Source: Streptomyces maremycinicus (GTDB taxonomy: Bacteria > Actinomycetota > Actinomycetes > Streptomycetales > Streptomycetaceae). Taken from it: a DNA stretch of 40,946 nt. Below the pieces are notes generated by a model. The model searched no databases, had not been told where the DNA came from, and worked only from the letters and a program-made list of their open reading frames with translations. Location of the stretch: NCBI RefSeq assembly GCF_001184025.1, contig NZ_BBYG01000031.1, positions 1-40,946 on the forward strand. Reading direction: 5' to 3'. Of the stretch, positions 8,139-15,906 are shown piece by piece; position 1 is the first letter of the stretch; each line of letters opens with the position of its first letter. The position numbers and the translations under genes were made by a program.

Positions 8139-11100
8139 ATGCACCACTCCCCCGCGACACAGCCGCAATCTCAGCCGCGGCCGCCGCGCACAGGAGCAGC
8201 GCGGCCGGGGCCGATCCGGCTCGCGCCGCTGCGAGGCGAGACGAACCTGTCGTACCTGGACCGGCTGGCCGACCGCTACCGGCTCGGCGTCAGAGACCTC
8301 GTCCCGGCACTCCTCCAGCTCGGCGGAGGCCTGTTCAAGGGCTACCGCACGGACGGCGAGGTGTATCTCAACGCCGCAGGGCGGGCCCGTATCTCCGCGT
8401 TCTGCCGGGTGCCCGAGGAAAGCCTGCAGCAGGCTCTGCCCGCCTGGGCCGCCCACGAATCCGTCTCGTCGCAGGGGGCGGGTGTGGCCGGGCGGTTCCG
8501 CTTCGGGGTGGTGGTGCCGGCCGCGGGGGAAGGCTGCCGGCTGTGCACGGCCGCGCGCACCGGACGGGCCAAGCCCGCCCGGGTGTACCTGAAACCGCAC
8601 ACCCGTATCTGCCCGCGCCACCGGCGCTGGATGCTCGGAACCCACTGGGTCGACGGCGCGCCGGCCGGCACCGAGCAGATCGATCTGGCGGAGCTGCCGG
8701 AGTTGCTCGCGGCGCACCGTCGGCACCTGGAACTGCTGCGCCGCACTCCGGACGCTGCCCGCGCGTTCGAGGTCGCCCATGCAGTGGTCGTCTCCTGGTG
8801 GGCGCAGCAGTGGCCCGAGGAGGAGCAGTGGCCCCGCCGGGAACGCCAGACCGCTCTGCCGGGGGCTGATCCGGGCTGGTGGCGGCTGCTGGTGCGGGAC
8901 GCGGTCATCTACCCCGAGACGGTCGCCCTCGCCTCGGTCCTCACCCGCGAACCCACCCGACGGCAGCTGCTCGCCGACACCGGCCGCCATCTGCCGCACA
9001 CACTCGCTCATACTCCTGCTCTGGTCGCCCAGTTGGCACGGGCCACGAAGCGGCCGTGGCTGGGCGAACGAATCGCCTCCACCTCGGCCGGCCCGCTGCT
9101 GCTGTGGGCGCAGCACTGCGTGCGGGCCCACACTGACGCGGCCGCCGCTAACCGTCTGTGGACGCTGCACATGGCACACCGGCCCCGGCCCATCGCCCGC
9201 GAGCTCACCGCCTACCGCAACGCCGCCGACAAGAGCCAGGAGGCGGCGCAAGGCACACCGCGGCGCCTAGGACTTCGCAACACCTCCGACCAGGCCTTCA
9301 CCAACGGCCTGGCCCACGCCCGGGCCTACGCCGCCGTCCACGGCCACCTCGCCGCCCCTATCCACAGCCGGTTCAACGGTTTTGCGCTGGGCATGTGGCT
9401 GAAGAATCAACGGAGATTCGCTGCGATGCCTCCCGAACACGTCGCGGAACTCGAGGCGCTGGATCCGTGGTGGCGGCCGCCGTGGACGGTGATGTGGCAG
9501 CGCTTCTACTACGAAGCCCGCGACCACGGCCGTGCCCGGGGAGGTCTGCGGCCCGAACGCGGTTTCCCCACCACCGGCTTCGGCCTGGGCGAATGGCTGT
9601 ACAACCAGTGCACCGGTTACGACGACCTGCATCCCGGCCAACAGCGCCTCCTGGCCGGCATCGGCCTCACCCGTGAAGCCGTACAGGCGGCCCGGCCCCG
9701 CCGCAAGAACCTGGCCACCCACTTCCAGCGTGCCCTCGTCTGCGCCCGCGCTTTCGCAGACGTTCACGGCAATCTGGTGGCTGCGACCACCGATACCGTC
9801 CAGGACGGGCTGAAGCTGGGGCAGTGGCTGTCTGGCCAGCGCCACAAGGACCGCGCCTACCAACAGCGCCACTCAGTTCCCTCGCCCCGGGCGCAGGCCC
9901 TGTCCGCGATCGACCCCTGGTGGAATCCGCCCTGGACCCTGGAATGGCAACGCTCCTGGCACCAGGCACACCGCCACGTCCAAGCAGGCCACGTTCTGGA
10001 GGCCGCAGCCGGATTCCCTGATACCAGCAGCACGCTCGCCGCCTGGCTGACCACCCAGTGCGCCCAGTACGACACCCTCCAACCCGACCAGCAGGACCTC
10101 CTCGCCCGCATCGGAATTACCGCGGACCGGGCCCGCGGCACCACCGCCCGGCCCGCCGAAAACGAGGCAGACTTCGCCACCGCCCTGGGCTACGCACGCT
10201 CCTACCATGCGACCCACGGCACCCTCGCCGCCGCGACCGGCACCGTCCACGACGGCTTCCAGCTCGGACGATGGCTGCGCCGGCAACGCCAGCACGCCCG
10301 CGACCACGCCCACCGCGGCACGCCACCATCCGCCCAGACCAAAGCCCTGACCGCAGTCGATCCTGGGTGGTGCCCGCCCTGGAGCCTGGCCTGGCAGCGC
10401 TCCTGGCAGCACATCCACGATCAGATCAAAGCTGGCCACCAGCTCGACACCGACCACCACTTCCGCAGCTTCGCCCCCGCCCAGCGCACCTGGCTACGCG
10501 CACAACGCAACCACTACGAACAGCTGCACCCCGACCAGCAGCGCCTCCTCGCCAGCATCGGCCTCACCCCCGAAGCCGCCCGCACCCGACCCCTCAACCC
10601 CTACGCCGAAACCGCGCTCGCGCGCGCCCGCGCCTATGCCGCGGCCCACCACACCCTGGCCGTGGCCTACTCCACCGTCCACGACGGCTTCCCCCTCGGC
10701 CGCTGGCTCAACGACCAACGCCAACAAGCCCGACGCGAGACCACCCCCAGCGCCCGCCACCACGCCCTCACCACGATCGACCCATGGTGGAACCCGCCCT
10801 GGGAGCTGGCCTGGCAACGCGCCTACACACGCGCCCGCATCACACAAACCCGCCCCGTCGGTGTCCCGGCCGACGTACAAACCTGGATCAGAGCACAACA
10901 CGTCACCTGGACCCGGCTACGCCCCCAACAGCAACAACTCCTGACCGACATGGGAATCGCGCCCGGGACCGCGGACGCCACCGATCAGCGACGCAGAACC
11001 CGCCGGGTCTACCCGCCCAGTCCCGGACTCACCCACGCACGCGCATACGCCCAGGCCCACGGCCACCTCTCCCCCAGCGCGGACACCCACCACGACGGCT

Positions 11101-11381
11101 TCCCCCTCGGCCGCTGGCTCGTACAGACACGCCGCAAAGCCCAACAAGGCCACCTCTCCCCCACCACCACCCGAGTCCTTGAGAACCTCGACCCCTGGTG
11201 GAACCCGCCCTGGCCCAGTATCTGGCAACGCACCTACCAGCAAGCGAAGTTGCACCACCACACCGGCCAGCCCTACTCCTCCGCGCTCCAGCGATGGACC
11301 GAGCGGCAACGCACCCACTGGAACACCCTCCACCCCACCCAGCAGAAGCTTCTCTCCGCGGTGGGCATCCACCCCGTATAG
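8139..11381 (+). CDS. tniQ: TniQ/TnsD-type target selector fused to about ten helicase-associated repeats
   Basis: A 1080-residue protein, far longer than ordinary TniQ proteins. The N-terminal part is TniQ-like (LRGETNLSYLDRLADRYRL at about 28-46) with a zinc ribbon C133-x2-C136...C158-x2-H161. From about residue 385 to the end it is built from five double modules. One half carries HARAYA..HG.LA, DGFxLGRWL and DPWWNPPW..xWQR; the other carries WLxxQxxxYxxLxPxQQxLLxxIGLT. These are the same helicase-associated repeats found in the terminal helicase at 997. TniQ proteins pick the target site for Tn7-like elements, so these repeats are the likely site reader, perhaps recognising telomeric or helicase-gene DNA. 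The ATG at 8139 has a weak ribosome binding site, but no better start is seen. Confidence 0.85.
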   Translation: MHHSPATQPQSQPRPPRTGAARPGPIRLAPLRGETNLSYLDRLADRYRLGVRDLVPALLQLGGGLFKGYRTDGEVYLNAAGRARISAFCRVPEESLQQALPAWAAHESVSSQGAGVAGRFRFGVVVPAAGEGCRLCTAARTGRAKPARVYLKPHTRICPRHRRWMLGTHWVDGAPAGTEQIDLAELPELLAAHRRHLELLRRTPDAARAFEVAHAVVVSWWAQQWPEEEQWPRRERQTALPGADPGWWRLLVRDAVIYPETVALASVLTREPTRRQLLADTGRHLPHTLAHTPALVAQLARATKRPWLGERIASTSAGPLLLWAQHCVRAHTDAAAANRLWTLHMAHRPRPIARELTAYRNAADKSQEAAQGTPRRLGLRNTSDQAFTNGLAHARAYAAVHGHLAAPIHSRFNGFALGMWLKNQRRFAAMPPEHVAELEALDPWWRPPWTVMWQRFYYEARDHGRARGGLRPERGFPTTGFGLGEWLYNQCTGYDDLHPGQQRLLAGIGLTREAVQAARPRRKNLATHFQRALVCARAFADVHGNLVAATTDTVQDGLKLGQWLSGQRHKDRAYQQRHSVPSPRAQALSAIDPWWNPPWTLEWQRSWHQAHRHVQAGHVLEAAAGFPDTSSTLAAWLTTQCAQYDTLQPDQQDLLARIGITADRARGTTARPAENEADFATALGYARSYHATHGTLAAATGTVHDGFQLGRWLRRQRQHARDHAHRGTPPSAQTKALTAVDPGWCPPWSLAWQRSWQHIHDQIKAGHQLDTDHHFRSFAPAQRTWLRAQRNHYEQLHPDQQRLLASIGLTPEAARTRPLNPYAETALARARAYAAAHHTLAVAYSTVHDGFPLGRWLNDQRQQARRETTPSARHHALTTIDPWWNPPWELAWQRAYTRARITQTRPVGVPADVQTWIRAQHVTWTRLRPQQQQLLTDMGIAPGTADATDQRRRTRRVYPPSPGLTHARAYAQAHGHLSPSADTHHDGFPLGRWLVQTRRKAQQGHLSPTTTRVLENLDPWWNPPWPSIWQRTYQQAKLHHHTGQPYSSALQRWTERQRTHWNTLHPTQQKLLSAVGIHPV

Positions 11382-11427
11382 AACCGACAACACCACCACT
11401 GTCAGACCCATACGGAACAATCCCGCC

Positions 11428-11658
11428 ATGGGCGAATCCCTCGCGACACAGTTCCTGAGCGCGGACCTCGAGACGGCCTGCCCCGCCTGCGGCTACCTGA
11501 TGTGGGTCCGGTACTCAGAGGTCGTAGCCCAGACCGCCGTGACCTGCCCCTGCTGCTACACCCACGTCTGGCTCGTCGACGAGACCGGCAGCGCGCAGAA
11601 CGCAGGCGACATCGTCCAGCAGCAGATCGCACAAGCTCTGAAAGGGCTCTTCGGGTGA
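11428..11658 (+). CDS. Small zinc-ribbon protein
   Basis: This 76-residue protein contains CPACG near residue 19 and CPCC near residue 41, a four-cysteine zinc ribbon. A C-terminal helix follows (VQQQIAQALKGLFG). I do not recognise a specific family. Its stop overlaps the nuclease gene start (GTGA at 11655), so the pair is coupled and the small protein may be a nucleic-acid-binding or structural partner of the nuclease. It lies 46 bases after tniQ in the same direction and probably belongs to the tns operon. Confidence 0.7.
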   Translation: MGESLATQFLSADLETACPACGYLMWVRYSEVVAQTAVTCPCCYTHVWLVDETGSAQNAGDIVQQQIAQALKGLFG

Positions 11659-12632
11659 AGTACCAGCAGCGCCTACAGGTCGCCGTACGCGAACGCCTGC
11701 GCAAACTCATGACCGCGCCCTACTCCAGCGCCGGGCACGAAATCCACCTCGCCGTCACCTGGATCAACAGCCAACCCGCCCTCAAATGCCTCCTCGAAGA
11801 GGCGTCCCGGGCAGAGCCAGGCGTCGACCGGGAGCGGTTCCGCACCGGGCTGACCCGCAGCGGCCGGTTCATCTGGCCCAGCCGAACCGAGCAAGGACGA
11901 GCCACCCTCGTCTGGGAACTGATGCAGGACATCGCTTCCAAGGAAGCGAGCAATCCCGATGTCGGGCTGCGGACCGCAATCGGTTACAGCTTGCAAAAAC
12001 GCCATCAGGACAGCTGGCGAGAGTTCGCCGAGGACATCCTGCAGCCCCTGTTCGACTTCCTCAGCGAACGCGTCGGTGCCGAGAGCAGCATCCTGCACAC
12101 CCTCGAGCGCTACCGGACCCGCATCGAGTGGTTCGACCGCGAGGAGCTGTACGCGCGCTTCACCGCCAACACCACCAACGGCGAAGAGGTCTACAACCTC
12201 GACCTACAGCGTTTCCTCTTCCTCGAGGGCGACCACATCACCCAAGCCAAGCCCCGCTCAGCCTCCGGCGAAGCCGACCTCATCGGCGACCTCGACGGCC
12301 GCGAGCCCCTCGTCTGCGACGGCAAGATCTTCGACGGAAGCAGCCGCGGCAAGGGCTACCTCGCCAAAGGGCTGCACCAGGTCGTCAAATACGCCCACGA
12401 CTACGGCCAGCACACCGCCTACCTCGTCATCTACAACATCAGCGACAGGCTCCTCGAACTGCCCACCGACGGCACCCCCGGCGCCTGGCCCCCCTACACC
12501 GAACTTGCCGGCGTCCGCGTCTACTTCATCCACGTCCGCGTCGCGCCGCCCACCACCACCGCCAGCAAAGCCGGCAAAGCCACCCGCGTCACCCTCACCC
12601 ACGCCGAACTCACCAACCCCGACACCACCTGA
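11655..12632 (+). CDS. PD-(D/E)XK-type nuclease, tns-operon linked
   Basis: A 325-residue protein with a restriction-nuclease-like core: GEADLIGDLDG with E206 and D208, then CDGKIF with D222 and K224. This is the D...(D/E)-x-K pattern of PD-(D/E)XK enzymes. A helix (LAKGLHQVVKYAHDYG) and a strand (AYLVIYNIS) follow, as expected for the fold. The N-terminal 200 residues are helical and unassigned. The GTG at 11655 overlaps the preceding zinc-ribbon stop. The nuclease class is inferred from motif spacing, not from a named family. Since the TnsA-like product at 4013 lacks its catalytic residues, this enzyme could supply the second strand cut; alternatively it is a defence cargo gene. Confidence 0.65.
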   Translation: MKYQQRLQVAVRERLRKLMTAPYSSAGHEIHLAVTWINSQPALKCLLEEASRAEPGVDRERFRTGLTRSGRFIWPSRTEQGRATLVWELMQDIASKEASNPDVGLRTAIGYSLQKRHQDSWREFAEDILQPLFDFLSERVGAESSILHTLERYRTRIEWFDREELYARFTANTTNGEEVYNLDLQRFLFLEGDHITQAKPRSASGEADLIGDLDGREPLVCDGKIFDGSSRGKGYLAKGLHQVVKYAHDYGQHTAYLVIYNISDRLLELPTDGTPGAWPPYTELAGVRVYFIHVRVAPPTTTASKAGKATRVTLTHAELTNPDTT

Positions 12633-12834
12633 CACCGCCCGCCAAGTAGCAGCCCACTCGAACTGCACAACACCCGGCCAGCCTGCACAGACGACATACA
12701 CGCAGATCAGGCAGACACCACCCCGCCCAGCCCCACACTCCGAACACCCCCAGGCATCGCGAACAACACCCAGAAGAACTGCAAACCCCCAGCTCACAGC
12801 CACAGCAACCACTCAAAAAAACTGGGCGCCGACA
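12633..12834. other. Junction spacer, C/A-rich strand
   Basis: About 200 bases between the nuclease stop and the helicase remnant. The plus strand is very rich in C and A and poor in G. The in-frame translation is low-complexity T/P/Q and not protein-like. Homology to the terminal helicase starts abruptly at about 12835, so this stretch ends at a recombination or insertion junction. No GTTGTCAC-like repeats were found in it. Confidence 0.5.
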
Positions 12835-13536
12835 CGCGCGAGGCGACTCGAGCAGTTGGGCATGGTCTGGTCCCTGGCCGATGAGCGATTCCAGGAGAAC
12901 CTCGAAGCCGCGAGGGCGTACTACGCGGACCACTGGACCCTCTGTGCTCCGAGGTCCGCCGTGGCCCTGGACAGGCCATTGGGTCAGTGGCTGAGCAACC
13001 TGCGCCGCGCCGGTGCGCTGGAAGGTCACCCGGAGTGGGAGACGGCGCTCAGGAAGATCGACGAGGACTGGAATCCGGCGTGGCCGGCGGACTGGCAGCG
13101 CCACTACGCCGCGCTGCGAGAGCTGGTGCGCGACGAAGAGGGGCGGGCTGACGTGGCGCCGGGTGTCACCGTCCACGGCATGGACATCGGGAAATGGTTG
13201 GCCCGGCAGCGTGAGCCCCAGGTCTGGCAGGCCCTTCACAACGGGCAGCGCAAGCGCCTGGAAGCCACCGGTGTCGTACCCCTGCCGCCAGAGCGGGAAG
13301 CACCCACCAAGGCCCCAAGGGCAGCCTCTGGAGCCTTCGAGCGGGGCATCGCGGCCCTGGCCCAGTACAAGGCACGCACGGGCTCTGTGAAGGTCCCCAG
13401 GGCCCACGTAGAGGCGTTGCCGGACGGGACGGAGGTCAAGCTCGGGGTGTTCCTCAGCAACAGCAAGAGCCGCCGGACCAAGCTGACCGCCGACAAGCTC
13501 GCGGCGCTGGCTGGCCTCGGACTGGAGTGGGCGTGA
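12835..13536 (+). pseudogene. C-terminal remnant of a second terminal helicase
   Basis: From RRLEQLGMVWSLADERFQEN to the stop, this aligns without large gaps to about residues 562-797 of the helicase at 997. It retains the HA repeats (DEDWNPAWPADWQRHYAALR, HGMDIGKWLARQR, KLGVFLSNSKSRR). The helicase core and the first HA repeat are missing, and the upstream frame is low-complexity spacer with no start or ribosome binding site. It is therefore a 5'-truncated copy. By eye, DNA identity to the full gene is around 80%, so the two copies came from different elements rather than a very recent duplication. The original gene probably marked an older replicon end. Confidence 0.85.
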
Positions 13537-13586
13537 CGCTGGCCGCGGCCGGTCGTTGAGCCTGGCGGTCAAGAGAAGTGCACTGT

Positions 13587-13617
13587 GAAGCCCCGGGTCG
13601 TGATCATCCGGGGTTTC
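13587..13617 (+). terminator. Hairpin after the helicase remnant
   Basis: GAAGCCCCGG (13587-13596) pairs with CCGGGGTTTC (13608-13617) through one G-T pair, with an 11-base loop. There is no U-tract. It lies 50 bases after the remnant's stop and probably ended transcription of the original helicase gene. Confidence 0.5.
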
Positions 13618-13637
13618 GTGCTGTCGGCAGGTCCAGG

Positions 13638-14078
13638 TCAGTGACCGCGTGGAGGGCCCGTCGTGTGGCGGGTCCTCCACGGGTGTGCGTTGGCCACGTG
13701 GCGGTCCGTGAGTCCCGCGACGTACATGCCGTCGGGTAGCTGCACGTCGGTGAGCTCGGACCCTTCGGGGTCGCGCCCACATCGCGCCTGACGATGGTGC
13801 CCGGGCGTCGGGGTGGCGTGCAGGGCGGCCAGCGGCAGGGGATAGCGGCTCGCATGCGGAGCAGACGGTGGAACGTCCTGGACGCCGCGGCCGGAAGCCC
13901 ATGCGGCTTCCCGCAATGGGACGAAGGCGCCCTTGAGGGCGAGGATGCGCGCATCTTGTCCGTCGGCCAGCTGTCCGTCATCCTCCTCGCGAATCGCGCC
14001 CTCAGGAACCTGGCGGGTGTGCACGAAGAACAGGCGGGAGGGGATGTCCTCGTACGGGGTAGGCGAGCGGGACGACAC
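13638..14078 (-). CDS. Possible hypothetical protein
   Basis: This 146-codon frame has protein-like stretches (PSRLFFVHTRQVPEGAIREEDDG; LTDVQLPDGMYVAGLTDRHVANAHPW) separated by a low-complexity P/H/R section, which may mean a frameshift. It would be divergent from the metallopeptidase at 14117. I do not recognise a family. It could be a decayed gene. Confidence 0.3.
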   Translation of the reverse strand: MSSRSPTPYEDIPSRLFFVHTRQVPEGAIREEDDGQLADGQDARILALKGAFVPLREAAWASGRGVQDVPPSAPHASRYPLPLAALHATPTPGHHRQARCGRDPEGSELTDVQLPDGMYVAGLTDRHVANAHPWRTRHTTGPPRGH

Positions 14079-14116
14079 GGGGCGATCCGGCGCGCTGCTT
14101 GAGGGAGGGCCAACGT

Positions 14117-15004
14117 ATGCAATTCGACGACGATGCTGCTCTGGACACGTCCGAGGTCACGGACGGGCGGGGAGGTGCGCTGGGCGGGATCCCGGGCGGC
14201 GGGAAGACCATCGGCGGAGGACTGGTCGGGCTCGTGGTGCTGGTCGCGTCCGTGTTCTTCGGTGTCGACCCCGGCATGTTCGGCTCGGGCAGCAGCGACA
14301 CGTCCTCGTCCCGCACATCAGCCGCGGACCTCGCGGCGGACTGCCGGACCGGTGCCGACGCCAACCACAAGGAGGAGTGCCGGATCGTCGCCGTGGTCAA
14401 CAGCGTGCAGGCATTCTGGAAACAGACGGAGACAGCCGCCGGCAATCCCTACCAGCAGGCCCCGACGTTCCTGTTCACCGGCAGTGTGAACACCGGCTGC
14501 GGGAACGCGACTTCCGACGTCGGCCCCTTCTACTGCTCAGCCGATGACAAGGTCTATCTCGACCTCGGCTTCTTCAACGACCTGAGCAGCGAGTTCGGCG
14601 CCAAGGGCGGCCCGTTCGCCGAGGCCTACGTGATCGCGCACGAATACGGCCACCACTTCCAGGACCTCAGCGGAACGATCTCCCGCGGCAGCGGTAAGGG
14701 CCAGAACAGCGGCTCGGTGAAACTCGAGTTGCAGGCGGACTGCTACGCCGGGGTGTGGGCCCACCACGCCACCACCACCCCCGACCCCAAGAGCGGTAAG
14801 CCACTGATCACCGACTTGACCAGGGACGACATCGATCGCGGGCTGGACGCGGCCGCCGCCGTCGGAGACGACCGTATTCAGCAGCGCTACCAGGGCAAGG
14901 TCACACCCGACGCCTGGACTCACGGCTCCGCGAGCCAGCGCCAGCAATGGTTCTCCACCGGCTACCGCTCCGGCCGCGTCGCCAGCTGCAACACGTTCAG
15001 CTGA
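14117..15004 (+). CDS. Putative neutral zinc metallopeptidase, membrane-anchored
   Basis: A 295-residue protein of the YpfJ-type neutral zinc metallopeptidase family. One transmembrane segment (GLVGLVVLVASVFFGV, about 36-51) follows a glycine-rich N-terminus, so the catalytic domain probably faces outward. The zinc site is HEYGH (H175, E176, H179), with E204 in LELQADCYAG as third ligand; paired cysteines flank the domain. GGGAGG at 14103-14108 sits about eight bases before the ATG at 14117, which decides the start. The substrate is unknown. It stands between the helicase remnant and tap and may be cargo of the terminal element. Confidence 0.85.
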   Translation: MQFDDDAALDTSEVTDGRGGALGGIPGGGKTIGGGLVGLVVLVASVFFGVDPGMFGSGSSDTSSSRTSAADLAADCRTGADANHKEECRIVAVVNSVQAFWKQTETAAGNPYQQAPTFLFTGSVNTGCGNATSDVGPFYCSADDKVYLDLGFFNDLSSEFGAKGGPFAEAYVIAHEYGHHFQDLSGTISRGSGKGQNSGSVKLELQADCYAGVWAHHATTTPDPKSGKPLITDLTRDDIDRGLDAAAAVGDDRIQQRYQGKVTPDAWTHGSASQRQQWFSTGYRSGRVASCNTFS

Positions 15005-15161
15005 CCACGACAACCGCGGCACGACGCCCGGCCGTGGGCCGCCGCTGATGGGCAGATCGCGTCTTGTGCCGCGCCGCGGTCGGTGGTCGGCGGCCGATGC
15101 CCGATGTCCGTGACTCGGGTTCGGTGGAGGAGATCCGGGGCCGTTGGGGCAGCAGCACTGT

Positions 15162-15554
15162 ATGCAGACTCAACCGCTTTTCACGCTGGCAGCGACCACT
15201 CTCGATGCACCAGACGCCCGCGAGTTGGCGCAGTTCTACCAGGACCTGCTCGGGTGGCCGATACGGAAGGAGGAACCCGGCTGGGTTGAGATCGCTCCGC
15301 CCGACCGCAGGGCCGGCCTCTCGTTCCAGACAGAGCCGCTCTTCACCCGCCCGCGGTGGCCGTCCACACGGTTCGAGCAGCAGATGATGATGCATCTGGA
15401 CATCGAAGTGAACGATCTGTCATCAGCTGTCGAGCATGCTCTTGCCCTGGGGGCGACGATGACGGACTTCCAGCCTCAGGATGATGTACGCGTCCTGTGC
15501 GACCCGGCGGGCCACCCGTTCTGCCTCTTCGTGCGCACCGGCCCGGGTGCCTGA
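15162..15554 (+). CDS. VOC-family (glyoxalase/bleomycin resistance-like) protein
   Basis: A 130-residue single-domain VOC protein with paired beta-alpha-beta-beta-beta modules. Recognisable parts are ARELAQFYQDLLGWPI near the N-terminus, MMMHLDIEVNDLSSAVEHALALGA in the middle and DPAGHPFCLF at the end. These proteins bind metals and small molecules as dioxygenases, lyases or antibiotic-binding proteins; the substrate here cannot be told. I chose ATG 15162, as the six codons upstream in the open frame have no better start. Confidence 0.8.
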   Translation: MQTQPLFTLAATTLDAPDARELAQFYQDLLGWPIRKEEPGWVEIAPPDRRAGLSFQTEPLFTRPRWPSTRFEQQMMMHLDIEVNDLSSAVEHALALGATMTDFQPQDDVRVLCDPAGHPFCLFVRTGPGA

Positions 15555-15906
15555 CAGCCTGTATTCGGGCCGGCGGCCGCACAATTCCACGAGTGGGGCC
15601 GGCTACGCCGGAACTTCTCCCGGTACAGCGCGAGGTCGTCGACGCCACCGATGTGTGAGCGCTGGCAGCCATGCCCTCATGACGACGGGACTGGAGGGGG
15701 CGGGAGCCCGGGGAAACCGAGAGCCCGAGCTGGTGGTAGCGGACCCCGCGTCGCGCATCGGCGTCCCTGCCTGCTGCCACACCCTCGCGACTGCTTTCGC
15801 GACCAGCGGCATGAGGAACAGTGCTCCGGGGATGGGCATTGCGGGCTAAACCATGGGGTAAGTTTATAGATAAGCGACGTTCCTGTCGGATGAAGAAGGT
15901 GCGGTC
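15555..15906. other. Intergenic region upstream of tap
   Basis: No convincing gene. The final 60 bases are AT-richer (GTAAGTTTATAGATAAG at about 15860-15876) and probably contain the tap promoter. GAAGAAGG at about 15892-15899 is the tap ribosome binding site. The ribosome-binding part is shared with the tap scar at 3415-3426. Confidence 0.45.

Noticed and set aside
10058..11182. 374-codon plus-strand frame inside tniQ
   Set aside because: Frame-shifted shadow of the HA repeats, composed almost wholly of R, P, H and T.
12633..12834. An upstream extension of the helicase remnant as a real protein
   Set aside because: The frame is open back to 11959 but encodes only Thr/Pro/Ser-rich sequence, being a shadow of the nuclease gene and then AC-rich spacer.
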